Source: a virus
DNA length: 37,625 nucleotides
Virus record (IMG/VR): IMGVR_UViG_3300034980_000067
Span: 1 to 37,625 of that record
Strand: one strand, 5' to 3'
The position numbers and the translations under genes were made by a program. The notes under the pieces were generated by a model, which worked only from the letters and a program-made list of their open reading frames with translations, had not been told where the DNA came from and did not search any database. This document shows, piece by piece, positions 6,103 through 14,483 of this stretch. Within the stretch, counting starts at the first letter, position 1. Every line of letters begins with the position of its first letter.

Positions 6103-6340
6103 CCTAGAGTCGGATGTGTACGACTCGGTGACTCGTTCGATGGTCAACGTGAGGAACATGCTTCGGGGTGCTGAGTCGAGCCTACAGGAGATCCCTGCCT
6201 CCCTCATAGAGAACGGTGCAGCTAGGGGCATCGGGACCGTGATCCATCTCATCAATCGAGCCGACACGGGATGTGTCGAGGTTATGCGCTCACTCCATAA
6301 TCAGTTCCCTTCGGGTGTCGGAAAGGGGGAAGAGCGATGA
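6086..6340 (+). CDS. Hypothetical protein (84 aa) overlapping the ssb tail
   Basis: An unrecognised helical protein. The ATG at 6086 lies inside the ssb C-terminal codons (overlap 17 bases) and is preceded by GGAG. An earlier in-frame ATG at 6029 would overlap much more and gives a low-complexity N-terminus. There is no membrane segment. The end is in an ATGA overlap. Confidence 0.62.
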   Translation: MTCPSNLESDVYDSVTRSMVNVRNMLRGAESSLQEIPASLIENGAARGIGTVIHLINRADTGCVEVMRSLHNQFPSGVGKGEER

Positions 6341-6561
6341 GCGATCCACTCGAAAGGATGATGAACAGAAAAGAAGACATGAAGCATGGTGCCCTGAAGG
6401 GACTCCATAAAGACTTCAAGAACTCTATCGAACAGGATGACGAGTTAGTGTGGCCGGAAATCTACAGCTTTCTATTGGCTGACATAGCTGTGACCCTAAG
6501 AGCAATTCGCAGGGATGCCAACAGAAGGGAGGCGGAGGATATGAGGAGGAAAGAGCGATGA
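6337..6561 (+). CDS. Hypothetical protein (74 aa)
   Basis: A small helical protein with an Arg/Glu-rich C-terminus (RAIRRDANRREAEDMRRKER). It is not recognised. It starts and ends in ATGA overlaps, so it is translated with its neighbours. Confidence 0.65.
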   Translation: MSDPLERMMNRKEDMKHGALKGLHKDFKNSIEQDDELVWPEIYSFLLADIAVTLRAIRRDANRREAEDMRRKER

Positions 6562-6794
6562 CTGATAGAGAAAAAGTAGAGATCCGCTTAGACAATGTTA
6601 TGCCCGGACTCAAGATGCGTATTCCCAAGGATACTTGGGAGGAACAAAAATCTTATGGACAACTAATGCTCAAAGCCAAGGCAGAGGGCACACTTGATGA
6701 TATGGAAATGCCATCGGTCGATTCAGAAGGTCGGTTGTACTACGATGGATCGGGTAGGACATGGGGTGAGTGGTATAAAACTCTTGGTGGCTGA
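6558..6794 (+). CDS. Hypothetical protein (78 aa)
   Basis: A soluble protein with an N-terminal part of the type seen in small phage proteins (KMRIPKDTWEEQKSYGQLM) and a Gly/Tyr/Trp-rich end. Not recognised. It sits directly before the RusA gene and overlaps its GTG start by eight bases. Confidence 0.65.
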   Translation: MTDREKVEIRLDNVMPGLKMRIPKDTWEEQKSYGQLMLKAKAEGTLDDMEMPSVDSEGRLYYDGSGRTWGEWYKTLGG

Positions 6795-7158
6795 GTATCA
6801 GATAGTTCTCCCGTGGGACGGTCTCGTTCCTGACAACCGTCGCTTCATGGGTGGTAGAGGACATATACTGACCAAGCGGTATCGGGCCGGTAAAGAACTC
6901 TGCCATACACTGGCGATGACACAGGTTCGGGACCGCCCGACGTACCCCGAGGGTCCGGTGTGGATGCGCTTGGATTTTCACATGCCGGATCTTAGGCGTC
7001 GGGACCCGAACAACCTCCTCAAAGGCATAGCCGATGCCCTAGAGGGGGTGGTCTACACGGATGACAAGCAGATCACAAAGCTGTCATGGGAGAATGTCGG
7101 GGTTGATCGGAAGCATCCTAGAGTCGAGATCAGCTATGGGAAACACGGAGATGACTAA
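6787..7158 (+). CDS. rusA: RusA-type Holliday junction resolvase (123 aa)
   Basis: The segment RRRDPNNLLKGIADALEG (71-88) followed by TDDKQI (91-96) is the RusA signature, with the catalytic aspartates D73, D83 and D92/D93. RusA dimers cut Holliday junctions, here probably to resolve recombination intermediates or trim concatemers. I chose the GTG at 6787 because it gives the usual family length (about 120 aa); longer starts run far into the preceding gene. The end overlaps the replication gene by eight bases. Confidence 0.92.
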   Translation: MAEYQIVLPWDGLVPDNRRFMGGRGHILTKRYRAGKELCHTLAMTQVRDRPTYPEGPVWMRLDFHMPDLRRRDPNNLLKGIADALEGVVYTDDKQITKLSWENVGVDRKHPRVEISYGKHGDD

Positions 7159-7933
7159 AATCAATGGAGGGTTCGTACTGGTCGCTCGCAAGATGAAGGA
7201 CTCGCCAGTGTGGGGGTGGTCGAGCGATATGCTGCGGTTGTGGGTGTGGATTCTATTGTCGGTAAATTGGCGGGACGATTATGAGCGTGACTTCGGGGGT
7301 GGGGTGGTGGTCAGGAAGGGTCAGATGATTAAATCCGTGCGAGCCATCGGGGAGCAGGCAGCAGGATTTGAGTCCAACAATAGGATAGTGACATGGAGCC
7401 CGGGCACTGTCGGACGCTGGCTGAAAAAATTTGAGAAAGAGGGCATGATTACCTGTGAGACCACTAGGCTTGGGACACTCATCACGGTCTGTAATGCCAG
7501 CTACCAAGCCTTTTCTAGTTATAAGACCTCGGAGCTTGCGACACCTGCGGTACAGTCGCGGGACACCCAGGCGACAATAACAAAGCATATTCCATTAGAA
7601 GATTACAACATACGAGCAACGTGGGATGTCTACATCGAAGAGCTAGGAAACCCCAAGGGCAAGACGCAGTACAAGCTGACCGATACACGCCGGAGGATTC
7701 TGAAGGCTCTGTGGTCGGAGCACTTGGCAGACTCGGACAATCCTCTGGACCTGTTTAGGGCAGTCTGTCGGAAAGTGAAGGCAAGCGAGTGGCATTCAAG
7801 GAGGAAGAGTTGGCTGTTACCAGAATCATTCCTCCGCAATCCAGAGAGACGAGAGAGGTGGGTTATGGAAGCACAGGAGGCCAAGCCGACATCGGAGCAC
7901 AACGTGGGCAGAGATTGGAGGCGTGACGGATGA
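7151..7933 (+). CDS. Phage replication initiator, O/DnaD-like winged-helix protein (260 aa)
   Basis: The N-terminal part (about 1-125) matches phage replication proteins: FVLVARKMKDSPVW, then GQMIKSVRAIGEQ, then a winged helix (SPGTVGRWLKKFEKEGMI) ending in a strand before NASYQ. The C-terminal half (DTRRRILKALWSEH, ending in WLLPESFLRNPERRERW) resembles the DnaD/helicase-loader type end of such proteins. By analogy with lambda O and DnaD it would bind the origin and bring in the helicase encoded next (four-base ATGA overlap). In lambda the origin lies inside the O gene; an AT-richer stretch at about 7570-7620 is the only hint here. The start at 7151 has GGAG before it. Confidence 0.75.
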   Translation: MTKINGGFVLVARKMKDSPVWGWSSDMLRLWVWILLSVNWRDDYERDFGGGVVVRKGQMIKSVRAIGEQAAGFESNNRIVTWSPGTVGRWLKKFEKEGMITCETTRLGTLITVCNASYQAFSSYKTSELATPAVQSRDTQATITKHIPLEDYNIRATWDVYIEELGNPKGKTQYKLTDTRRRILKALWSEHLADSDNPLDLFRAVCRKVKASEWHSRRKSWLLPESFLRNPERRERWVMEAQEAKPTSEHNVGRDWRRDG

Positions 7934-8793
7934 GAGACCTCATGTCGGAGGAGTTTCTGGACAAGTTCCCAGAACGTCAGACCAGAGAGATCGAAGCAGT
8001 ACCCACACCACTCGGGATGCTCAACTCCGTATGCCTATCAGATGGAGGCGGTGTCGGGTGGGCATTGGGATGGACGATCATAGCAGCCGGAAATCCCGGC
8101 CACGGTAAATCGAACTTCGCACTCAACTGCTGTGCGAGTGCACTCAAGGCTGGCTGGCCTGTAGCGTATGTCACACTGGAGATGTCGAGCTATCAGTTAG
8201 CCACAAGAGCGTACAGCATCATCAGCGGTGTACCGATCTCTAAGATAGAGCGGGGGGGATTCGCTCAAGAGTCTTGGGATGGTGCTCGGACTAAGATCGC
8301 TGACCTGCCTGCGCTGTGGGTCCCGAACGAGGTGCTGTCCAAGTGGGGTGATGTCGTGGAATTTGTTAAGAAGTGCTATGAGGAGGAGGGATGCCGCTAC
8401 ATCATCGTGGACTATCTCCAGCTTATCCAGCACGGTACAGAGGAAGCGATCCAGAAAGCTATGCAGGAGATTATCACCGAGCTTCGGGCGTGGGCTGTGA
8501 ACAAGAAGGCCATCGTGCTCGCACTCAGCCAGTACAATCGGGTTACATCGGCTGCATACGATACCTCCCCGAAACCTCAATCGCTCTGGGGGGGAATGAT
8601 ATTAGAGGCATCAGCGGATCAGGTCCTCTGCTTGGATCATTCTCGATTCGTTAGAGACAACCAGACGAGTAGGACGCATTTATTGCTCAACAAGAATCGT
8701 CACGGTCCAACTCGGGAGATCCCTATCGAGTGGAATTACCGTACCCTGACGATGCGTGAGGCACTGCCGGACGAGGAGGCGATGTGGCCCTAG
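7930..8793 (+). CDS. DnaB-like replicative helicase, core only (287 aa)
   Basis: The RecA-like ATPase core of the DnaB family: Walker A GNPGHGKS (54-61), TLEMS with the likely catalytic Glu (82-86), Walker B YIIVDYLQL (157-165), LSQYNR at about 200, and KNRHGPT at about 255 (arginine-finger region). DnaB is about 470 aa with an N-terminal primase/loader-binding domain; that domain is missing here. It probably unwinds the fork together with the preceding protein, using host primase and polymerase. A short RecA-type ATPase in recombination is less likely given the DnaB motifs. Confidence 0.85.
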   Translation: MRDLMSEEFLDKFPERQTREIEAVPTPLGMLNSVCLSDGGGVGWALGWTIIAAGNPGHGKSNFALNCCASALKAGWPVAYVTLEMSSYQLATRAYSIISGVPISKIERGGFAQESWDGARTKIADLPALWVPNEVLSKWGDVVEFVKKCYEEEGCRYIIVDYLQLIQHGTEEAIQKAMQEIITELRAWAVNKKAIVLALSQYNRVTSAAYDTSPKPQSLWGGMILEASADQVLCLDHSRFVRDNQTSRTHLLLNKNRHGPTREIPIEWNYRTLTMREALPDEEAMWP

Positions 8794-9071
8794 TCATAGA
8801 GGACACCGTGAGGCTGCTGATGGAGTTCGATCTGATGCCGATAGAGCAGTGTGTATCGGAGGATGATGCAGCAGACATTAGGGAGAGTATCCAGAACCTC
8901 ATCATTAGATTGGAGAATAGAGGACTACCACCTAATGATCCGCTAAGATATCACGAGACAGGGAGACGCCTCGGGGATCGGGAACTGTCGATCAAGCTGG
9001 AGCAGGTCATCCAAGGGTGGCCGTCGTGGAGGAAGTATAAGCCCAAAAGGAAAGGCAGATATGGCAGGTAA
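8784..9071 (+). CDS. Hypothetical protein (95 aa), GTG start
   Basis: Not recognised. The N-terminal half is acidic and helical (EDDAADIRESIQNLIIRLENRG) and the C-terminus is very basic (WRKYKPKRKGRYGR). The start is GTG, overlapping the helicase stop by ten bases, and its end overlaps the small terminase start by 11 bases. Position suggests a link to replication or packaging but shows nothing specific. Confidence 0.62.
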   Translation: MALVIEDTVRLLMEFDLMPIEQCVSEDDAADIRESIQNLIIRLENRGLPPNDPLRYHETGRRLGDRELSIKLEQVIQGWPSWRKYKPKRKGRYGR

Positions 9072-9549
9072 GAAGATCACTAGACGAGCCCACAAGGCCC
9101 TAGACGGTGTAGAAGAAGAGTCGGTCATAGAGTTGTACATCAAGGAGCGCACCGTGGCTAAGATGCTCTGGCGTGTAAAACAGAAGACGGGGGTGGATAT
9201 ATCTCCTGGTCTATTCTATCAGTGGCTGCACCACACAGATGAGAGATGGAATAACTGGCAGGCTGCCAAGAGGCTCCTAGCAGACCTACTAGTCGATGAG
9301 GCGTACAACATCGCACACAACCATGAGACAGATGAGGTCCAGTCTGCTAGACTCAAGACTCAGGTGAACCAGTGGATCGCTGAGAGGTATAACAAACCGG
9401 CATACGGTCGTAACGAAGCGGGTGCGTCTATCACAATGACATTTAGCGAAGAGTTTATGGACGCGCTCAAGGTCAGTGGCGAACGTAGAAGAACAGCACC
9501 AGAAGAGGTGCTTGACCCGGACTATGAGATTCTGGATGAGCAGGGATGA
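9061..9549 (+). CDS. terS: Terminase small subunit (162 aa)
   Basis: The central part EVQSARLKTQVNQWIAERYNKPAYG is typical of phage small terminases, in the segment between the oligomerisation helices and the C-terminal tail. The N-terminal region (VAKMLWRVKQKTG, then SPGLFYQWL) fits a helix-turn-helix that recognises the packaging site. It would bind phage DNA and hand it to the large terminase. That gene is not next door but on the opposite strand at 14806-16188. The ATG at 9061 overlaps the previous gene. Confidence 0.8.
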   Translation: MAGKKITRRAHKALDGVEEESVIELYIKERTVAKMLWRVKQKTGVDISPGLFYQWLHHTDERWNNWQAAKRLLADLLVDEAYNIAHNHETDEVQSARLKTQVNQWIAERYNKPAYGRNEAGASITMTFSEEFMDALKVSGERRRTAPEEVLDPDYEILDEQG

Positions 9550-9823
9550 CAGGCTGGCACTCGCCTTAGCAAGAGCGGTTGAATCATACAAGGTATCCAA
9601 GGCACGGAACCGACACACTCGGGAGGGTACCCTAAAGCGTATGAATCTCACTAAGTTGTATCCGGGCTACTACCGTAAGCTCAAGAACGGCAACCATGAG
9701 TTCATCGGGATGACAGCCGACGATCATATAGAGGAGTTCCTTGCGTCGGAGGGCTACGAGCGTGGTAGTTCCATGTGGTATCAATTGGCAGAGGTAGTAA
9801 TGGAGATGGCAGACTTGGGTTGA
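9536..9823 (+). CDS. Hypothetical protein (95 aa) between small terminase and portal
   Basis: Unrecognised and basic, with TKLYPGYYRKLKNGNHEF in the middle. The ATG at 9536 overlaps the small terminase end by 14 bases; the frame is open further upstream, but only as a shadow of that gene. It lies between two packaging genes, so a head or packaging role is possible though unproven. A 55-base gap with no clear feature follows before the portal. Confidence 0.6.
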   Translation: MSRDDRLALALARAVESYKVSKARNRHTREGTLKRMNLTKLYPGYYRKLKNGNHEFIGMTADDHIEEFLASEGYERGSSMWYQLAEVVMEMADLG

Positions 9824-9878
9824 CCCTCGGGGGGCCATCCCTATTTTCAAGCAACGCCCCCATATCAGGTGAATCACT

Positions 9879-11966
9879 TTGGCGTACAGTGAAATAGATC
9901 AAGTCGAGACCGAGGCGGGCGTCGGTATGTCTGAGGAGGACCTTCAGTCTAAGGTCCGGCAATACATACAAGACGCGATACAATTTATAGATGACGAGAT
10001 AAGTCCGATCCGTGCCAAGGCTACCCGACAATACCTCGGGGAACCATACGGCAACGAGGTCGAGGGCAGGTCGCAGGTCGTGTCTCGGGACATCCGGGAT
10101 TCTGTCGCTGCATGTCTGCCTAGCCTTATGCGTGTCTTCTTCGGCTCAGAGAAGGTGTGCGAGTTCGTACCCCGCTCGGCTGAAGATGTCGAGGCTGCAG
10201 AGCAGGCCACGGACTATGTGAACTATGTGATCCGAGAAGACCAGCCGAATGTGGTGGGTCTATTCTATTCGGTGTTCAAGGACGCATTGATGAATCGGGG
10301 TGGTATCGTTAAGTGGTGGTACGACGATTCAATTGATGTGCAGAGTCACACCTTCGATGGACTAGATGAAGGGCAACTCGCGCTTCTGCTGCAAGAGGAG
10401 GGGGTAGAGGCTGTCAGTGTTGAGCCCCAACCGGCTCCGGGTGTCACCCAAGAACAAGCTGCACAGATGGAAGCACAGGGGATGCCAGCACCACAGATAT
10501 ACAACGTCGAGCTTCGACGCGAGAGAAAAAGAAACAAGGTCAAGATCGAAACGATGCCTCCAGAGGAGTTCTTTGTGGACGCATCAGCTACCAGTATGGA
10601 CAACGCTCGGGTGGTCGGGCACAGGACGCTGGCCACAGTCAGTTCCCTTGTCGCGCTCGGGTACGATAAAGATGAACTAGACGAGCACCTTACGGACCAG
10701 ACTGTCTTCAATGACAGCGATGAGTATTGGGCTCGCCACGAGGATACCAGCGCCGAGGCGTATGACGTTACACAGAAGCGTGTGCTTTATATCGAGGCGT
10801 GGTGCAAGGTCGATTATGATGGCGACGGCATAGCCGAGCTTCGACGTATCTGTACTATAGGCGATGCGATGGAGGTCGTGAACAACGAACCAGCTTCCGA
10901 CATTCCGTTCGCTGTGTTCCAGACAGACCCTGAGCCCCATGTGTTCTTCGGGGGCGATACGGCATCACTGACCGAGGACCTACAGAAAATCAAATCTATG
11001 GTACTTCGGGGTATGTTGGACTCTCTCTCATTCGCACTATATCCTAGGACTGGAGTGGTCGAGGGGATGGTGGATCTAGACGATGTGCTTAACCCAGAAG
11101 TAGGTTCGATCATTAGGATGCGACAGCCCGGAATGGTTCAACAATTAGACGTACCTTTCTTGGGGCGTGACGCCTTTCCTATGGTCGAATATCTGGACAG
11201 CATGAAAGAAGATCGCACGGGCATGACCGCTGCCTCACAGGGTTTGGACCCTGATGTACTACAGTCAACTACTCGTGCTGCAGTGAACGCTACTGTGCGT
11301 GGCGCTGAACAGAACCTAGAACTCAAGGCTCGACTGCTGGCAGAGACCGGCTTCAAGCCCATGTTCAAGGGACTGCTGCGCCTTGTCGTTCAGCATCAGG
11401 ACAGGGAACGCATGGTACGCCTACGCAACAACTGGGTGCCTGTGGACCCACGGCTGTGGGACTCGTCTATGGATGTGAGCATCAATGCAGGACTCGGCAG
11501 CGGGCAGACAGATGAGAAGCTGGCGGTGCTGCAGGATATCGTTGCCCGTCAGACAGAGGCTGTACAGCAACTCGGGATGGATAACCCGCTCTGTGGACTA
11601 CCAGAGATCAGGAACACACTCGGCAAGATGTTGGAGCTATCGGGGTTCGTTGACACTGAACAGTTCTTCAAGCCTCTACCACCAGGGTGGCAACCACCAC
11701 CGCCTGAAGACGAGGGTCCGACTCCAGAAGAGCAACTGCTACAGCTACAGCAGATGGATATTCAGGTGAAAGCTGATATCGCCAAGGCGAAGCTGGAGGC
11801 CGAGGTGATGAAACAGCGGGCACTCGACAGTCGGGAGCGCATGAGGATCGAAGGTGATCTGGCACTGCGTGAGTTCGATCTGGAAGAGAAGTACCAGAAC
11901 AAGGTTGACATCGAAGTGCTCAAGGCAGCACTCGCAGAGGAACGCGAACGGGAAGAAGCTGGTTGA
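9879..11966 (+). CDS. P22-like portal protein (695 aa), TTG start
   Basis: The N-terminus (YIQDAIQFIDDEISPIRAKA, then YLGEPYGNEVEGRSQVVSRD, then PSLMRVFFGSEKVCEFVPR) is characteristic of the large portal proteins of P22-like podoviruses. Length fits (P22 portal is 725 aa). The portal dodecamer forms the DNA entry channel and docks terminase. The C-terminal 90 residues are a Glu/Lys/Gln-rich helix, matching the barrel or crown. The start is taken as TTG at 9879, with AGGTG seven bases upstream; the next ATG (codon 17) would remove conserved-looking sequence. It sits with small terminase on +, away from the scaffold and capsid genes on -. Confidence 0.9.
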   Translation: MAYSEIDQVETEAGVGMSEEDLQSKVRQYIQDAIQFIDDEISPIRAKATRQYLGEPYGNEVEGRSQVVSRDIRDSVAACLPSLMRVFFGSEKVCEFVPRSAEDVEAAEQATDYVNYVIREDQPNVVGLFYSVFKDALMNRGGIVKWWYDDSIDVQSHTFDGLDEGQLALLLQEEGVEAVSVEPQPAPGVTQEQAAQMEAQGMPAPQIYNVELRRERKRNKVKIETMPPEEFFVDASATSMDNARVVGHRTLATVSSLVALGYDKDELDEHLTDQTVFNDSDEYWARHEDTSAEAYDVTQKRVLYIEAWCKVDYDGDGIAELRRICTIGDAMEVVNNEPASDIPFAVFQTDPEPHVFFGGDTASLTEDLQKIKSMVLRGMLDSLSFALYPRTGVVEGMVDLDDVLNPEVGSIIRMRQPGMVQQLDVPFLGRDAFPMVEYLDSMKEDRTGMTAASQGLDPDVLQSTTRAAVNATVRGAEQNLELKARLLAETGFKPMFKGLLRLVVQHQDRERMVRLRNNWVPVDPRLWDSSMDVSINAGLGSGQTDEKLAVLQDIVARQTEAVQQLGMDNPLCGLPEIRNTLGKMLELSGFVDTEQFFKPLPPGWQPPPPEDEGPTPEEQLLQLQQMDIQVKADIAKAKLEAEVMKQRALDSRERMRIEGDLALREFDLEEKYQNKVDIEVLKAALAEEREREEAG

Positions 11967-12283
11967 TCCTGCAGATCCTGTCGGACGAGCGCGGTAAACT
12001 CTCAGCGGCTCGGGTACTGCTCGCTGGGTGTCTGCTATTCACGGGGTTCCTGATCCTGTTCGATACCGTGCTGTGGGGTGATGTGAGTAATGCTGTCTAT
12101 GCACTACTCGGGACAGTGTTCACGGGTTTACTGGCTTGGAGTGCGGGACCTCGTATCGCTCAGTACCTGCTGCCACAGATAGGGGCGGTAGCGCAAGGCA
12201 TCGGTGCCTCGATAGTTAAGCAACCAAGACAGCCTGATCTTTTAGACAACAGCCCGGAATACCATGAGCGCCACGAGGGCTGA
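11963..12283 (+). CDS. Two-TM membrane protein, holin candidate (106 aa), TTG start
   Basis: Two hydrophobic segments, about residues 16-38 (ARVLLAGCLLFTGFLILF) and 42-60 (NAVYALLGTVFTGLLAW), are followed by a soluble tail. Size, topology and a position directly before a cell-wall peptidase fit a class II holin, which would open the inner membrane for endolysin release. The start is TTG in a TTGA overlap with the portal stop. Holins share little sequence, so the call rests on context. Confidence 0.6.
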   Translation: MILQILSDERGKLSAARVLLAGCLLFTGFLILFDTVLWGDVSNAVYALLGTVFTGLLAWSAGPRIAQYLLPQIGAVAQGIGASIVKQPRQPDLLDNSPEYHERHEG

Positions 12284-12716
12284 CTGGGTAGAAGCATGTA
12301 ACTCGGAGCTTCTAGCCCAAGGAGTACATAACTTTAGTGCGCTGGAGGTTGCAGATGTAGGGCGCAGAGCAGGAGACTGCGAGCTTCAGGCACCAACACT
12401 CGACCTCCTTGAAAATGCGATCATACTGATAGACGTTTTACAGTACATACGGGACGAGGGCGTGAGATCGCCAGTCCTCATCAACTCGTGGTACAGAGAC
12501 GCAGAGTACAACAAAGAGATCGGTGGCGTCCCGTGGAGTATGCACCTCACATGTGGAGCCGCTGACATAGTGAAAGTCGGATACACACCATCACAGGTTG
12601 CTGACATGCTTGAGGCTCACCCGCTCGCTGATAAGCTGGGCATCGGGAGATACAACACGTTCACACATGTGGACATCCGAGGATGGCTCGGGAGAGAGGC
12701 ACCAGCGCGGTGGTAA
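12264..12716 (+). CDS. Peptidase M15-type endolysin (150 aa)
   Basis: The C-terminal 90 residues carry the zinc peptidase M15 pattern: SWYRD (75-79), SMHLTCGAAD (92-101, zinc ligands H94 and D101) and THVDIRG (134-140, H135). Such enzymes cut the peptide cross-links of peptidoglycan, and phage versions act as endolysins. No signal peptide is present, so it needs a holin; the two-TM protein just upstream (20-base overlap) fits. A virion-associated role is possible but less likely next to holin and spanin candidates. Confidence 0.82.
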   Translation: MSATRADWVEACNSELLAQGVHNFSALEVADVGRRAGDCELQAPTLDLLENAIILIDVLQYIRDEGVRSPVLINSWYRDAEYNKEIGGVPWSMHLTCGAADIVKVGYTPSQVADMLEAHPLADKLGIGRYNTFTHVDIRGWLGREAPARW

Positions 12717-13345
12717 AGTTTGAGCCGAGTCCGTGGCTGCTCGTGATCGCGGTAGGTTTATTTGTCGTGATGCTGCAGCAGAACTCCGAGCGGGCATACT
12801 GGCGTGGGATAGCCGACGATACAGCCGAGAGAGTCGAGGTGCAGCAGACCGTTATCGACTCGGTACAGACCCGCGCAGACTCACTAGAAGTGTACCTAGC
12901 AGAAGCAGACTCTGTAGCAGATGCTCAGAGGCTCGCTAACGAGCGCGAGGTTGCTAGACTCAACAGAGAGCGAACAGAAGACCGAGAACGCACAGAAGCG
13001 ATTTCTGAGCGTCTCAGGGCATCCTTAGACTCGATGCAAACAGTTGAACTCGACAGTATTGTATTAGGTTATGAAAACCAGATTGTCTCGCTTTATTCTA
13101 TTATAGAGGCAGAACGTAAGAATACGATGTCTGAGGCACTCCGTGCCGATGCTGCGAGTGAACTCGTGCTCGGGCTCCGAGAACACATCGGTGAGCTTGA
13201 GATCAAGAGCTTCATGCTAGGGGCGCAAGTCAATGCACTGCGCGAGTCGATGAAGCCCAGCCTCGGCCTGAGACTCAAGGCAGACTGGTGGTTGGCCGTA
13301 GCCGGATTAGCAGGAGGATATCTACTGTGGGGCACCAACGAGTAA
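12710..13345 (+). CDS. Spanin-like coiled-coil membrane protein (211 aa), GTG start
   Basis: An N-terminal membrane segment (PWLLVIAVGLFVVML) is followed by about 150 residues of charged coiled coil, then a second hydrophobic segment near the end (WWLAVAGLAGGYLLW). The first part resembles Rz-type inner-membrane spanins, but those lack a C-terminal membrane helix. A unimolecular or atypical spanin, or another lysis regulator, is possible. I prefer GTG at 12710, which overlaps the endolysin stop and has AGAGG upstream; an ATG at 12683 in the same frame is the alternative. Confidence 0.6.
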   Translation: MVKFEPSPWLLVIAVGLFVVMLQQNSERAYWRGIADDTAERVEVQQTVIDSVQTRADSLEVYLAEADSVADAQRLANEREVARLNRERTEDRERTEAISERLRASLDSMQTVELDSIVLGYENQIVSLYSIIEAERKNTMSEALRADAASELVLGLREHIGELEIKSFMLGAQVNALRESMKPSLGLRLKADWWLAVAGLAGGYLLWGTNE

Positions 13346-14226
13346 TGACCCATGTCATAGCAATATGCGGAGACCTGCACTGCGGGTCTACGGTAGGGTT
13401 GTGTCCCCCCGAAGGCATGGAGCTAGATGATGGTGGGCTGTATGAACCATCCCCAGCACAGCGTTGGCTCTGGGATTGCTGGGAGCAGTCATGGGCCATC
13501 GCCAAGTCATACGCTCGGGGCAAGCATCTCAGTCTGATACTGAACGGTGATCTAATTGATGGCGACCATCACCGTACTGCACAGATTGCCAGCCCGCTGA
13601 CAGGGATACACCTAGGGTGCGCTATGGAATCTCTGAGAGTGCCGCTCGCTCTCAAACCGAAGGCGATACATGTGCTGCGTGGCACACCATCACACTCGGG
13701 TAGATCAGGCTCCTCGGAAGAGGCTGTAGCTCACGCGCTCAGGGATATGTCGTGGCCGATCATCAAGGACCCCGAGACAGATAAGTTCTCATCATATCGC
13801 AGACGGCTGGACATCGGTGATGTGCGCCTAGACCTGAGCCACCACGGCAGGATGGGACAGCGAGCACACACTCGTGGTTCCTACTCTCGGCTCTATGGTT
13901 TCGATATATGGGCAGAACAAATGCTGGAGACGTACACTGCTATGCGACACTCCGATGATCCCCTCAAGATTTTTAACGAAAGGCGTCCTCCCGACATCGC
14001 AGTGCGTTCCCATAACCACAAGTACATGGACACAGGATTCGACCACCGAGGGATCACACGAGTAATCAGCGCACCAGCGTTTCAGCTTGCGACAGAATGG
14101 ATACATAGGATCGCCGCAGAATCCCTAGCAGACATCGGTATAATTCTCCTAGGCGTCAACAAGCATGAGATCGAAGTGAAGCCTGTGCTGTTCACGCCAG
14201 ACAGACCAAAGCCGTTAACACTATGA
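13345..14226 (+). CDS. Calcineurin-like metallophosphoesterase (293 aa)
   Basis: The full motif set of the superfamily is visible: GDLH (9-12), GDLIDGDHH (68-76), GTPSH (113-117, in place of the usual GNH), SHHG (165-168) and SHNHKY (222-227). Two metal ions would be bound by D10, H12, D69 and the later histidines. Substrates in phages are mostly unknown; DNA-end processing or nucleotide hydrolysis are possibilities. The start is set by the TAATG overlap with the spanin-like gene. It follows the lysis genes but has no evident link to lysis. Confidence 0.85.
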   Translation: MTHVIAICGDLHCGSTVGLCPPEGMELDDGGLYEPSPAQRWLWDCWEQSWAIAKSYARGKHLSLILNGDLIDGDHHRTAQIASPLTGIHLGCAMESLRVPLALKPKAIHVLRGTPSHSGRSGSSEEAVAHALRDMSWPIIKDPETDKFSSYRRRLDIGDVRLDLSHHGRMGQRAHTRGSYSRLYGFDIWAEQMLETYTAMRHSDDPLKIFNERRPPDIAVRSHNHKYMDTGFDHRGITRVISAPAFQLATEWIHRIAAESLADIGIILLGVNKHEIEVKPVLFTPDRPKPLTL

Positions 14227-14483
14227 TGATGACACAAGAGGAGATTTTCGAGGAACTCCAGAAAGCACTCGACTCCGCAGACAGTCCGGATGACGCTTTC
14301 ACAACTGGTGAATTGTCAGAGGTCCTTGGTATTGGTGAGGCCGCAGTAAGACGCAGGCTGAGAAAGCTGACCGCTAGTGGAAGGATACAACCTATACGCA
14401 TCCAAAGGATGAGCCTTACAGGCACTATGCGTAAGGTGTGGGGCTACCGCTTTATCTCGGAACAGGAACCAGAAGATGGCTAG
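14223..14483 (+). CDS. Winged-helix DNA-binding protein (86 aa)
   Basis: The segment FTTGELSEVLGIGEAAVRRRLRKLTASGRI is a clear helix-turn-helix with the following wing (about residues 26-70), as in small MarR- or FaeA-type regulators. It probably binds DNA and may control one of the two operons; the target is not visible. Three consecutive ATG codons (14223, 14226, 14229) could serve as the start. It overlaps the metallophosphoesterase stop. Confidence 0.7.
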   Translation: MMMTQEEIFEELQKALDSADSPDDAFTTGELSEVLGIGEAAVRRRLRKLTASGRIQPIRIQRMSLTGTMRKVWGYRFISEQEPEDG

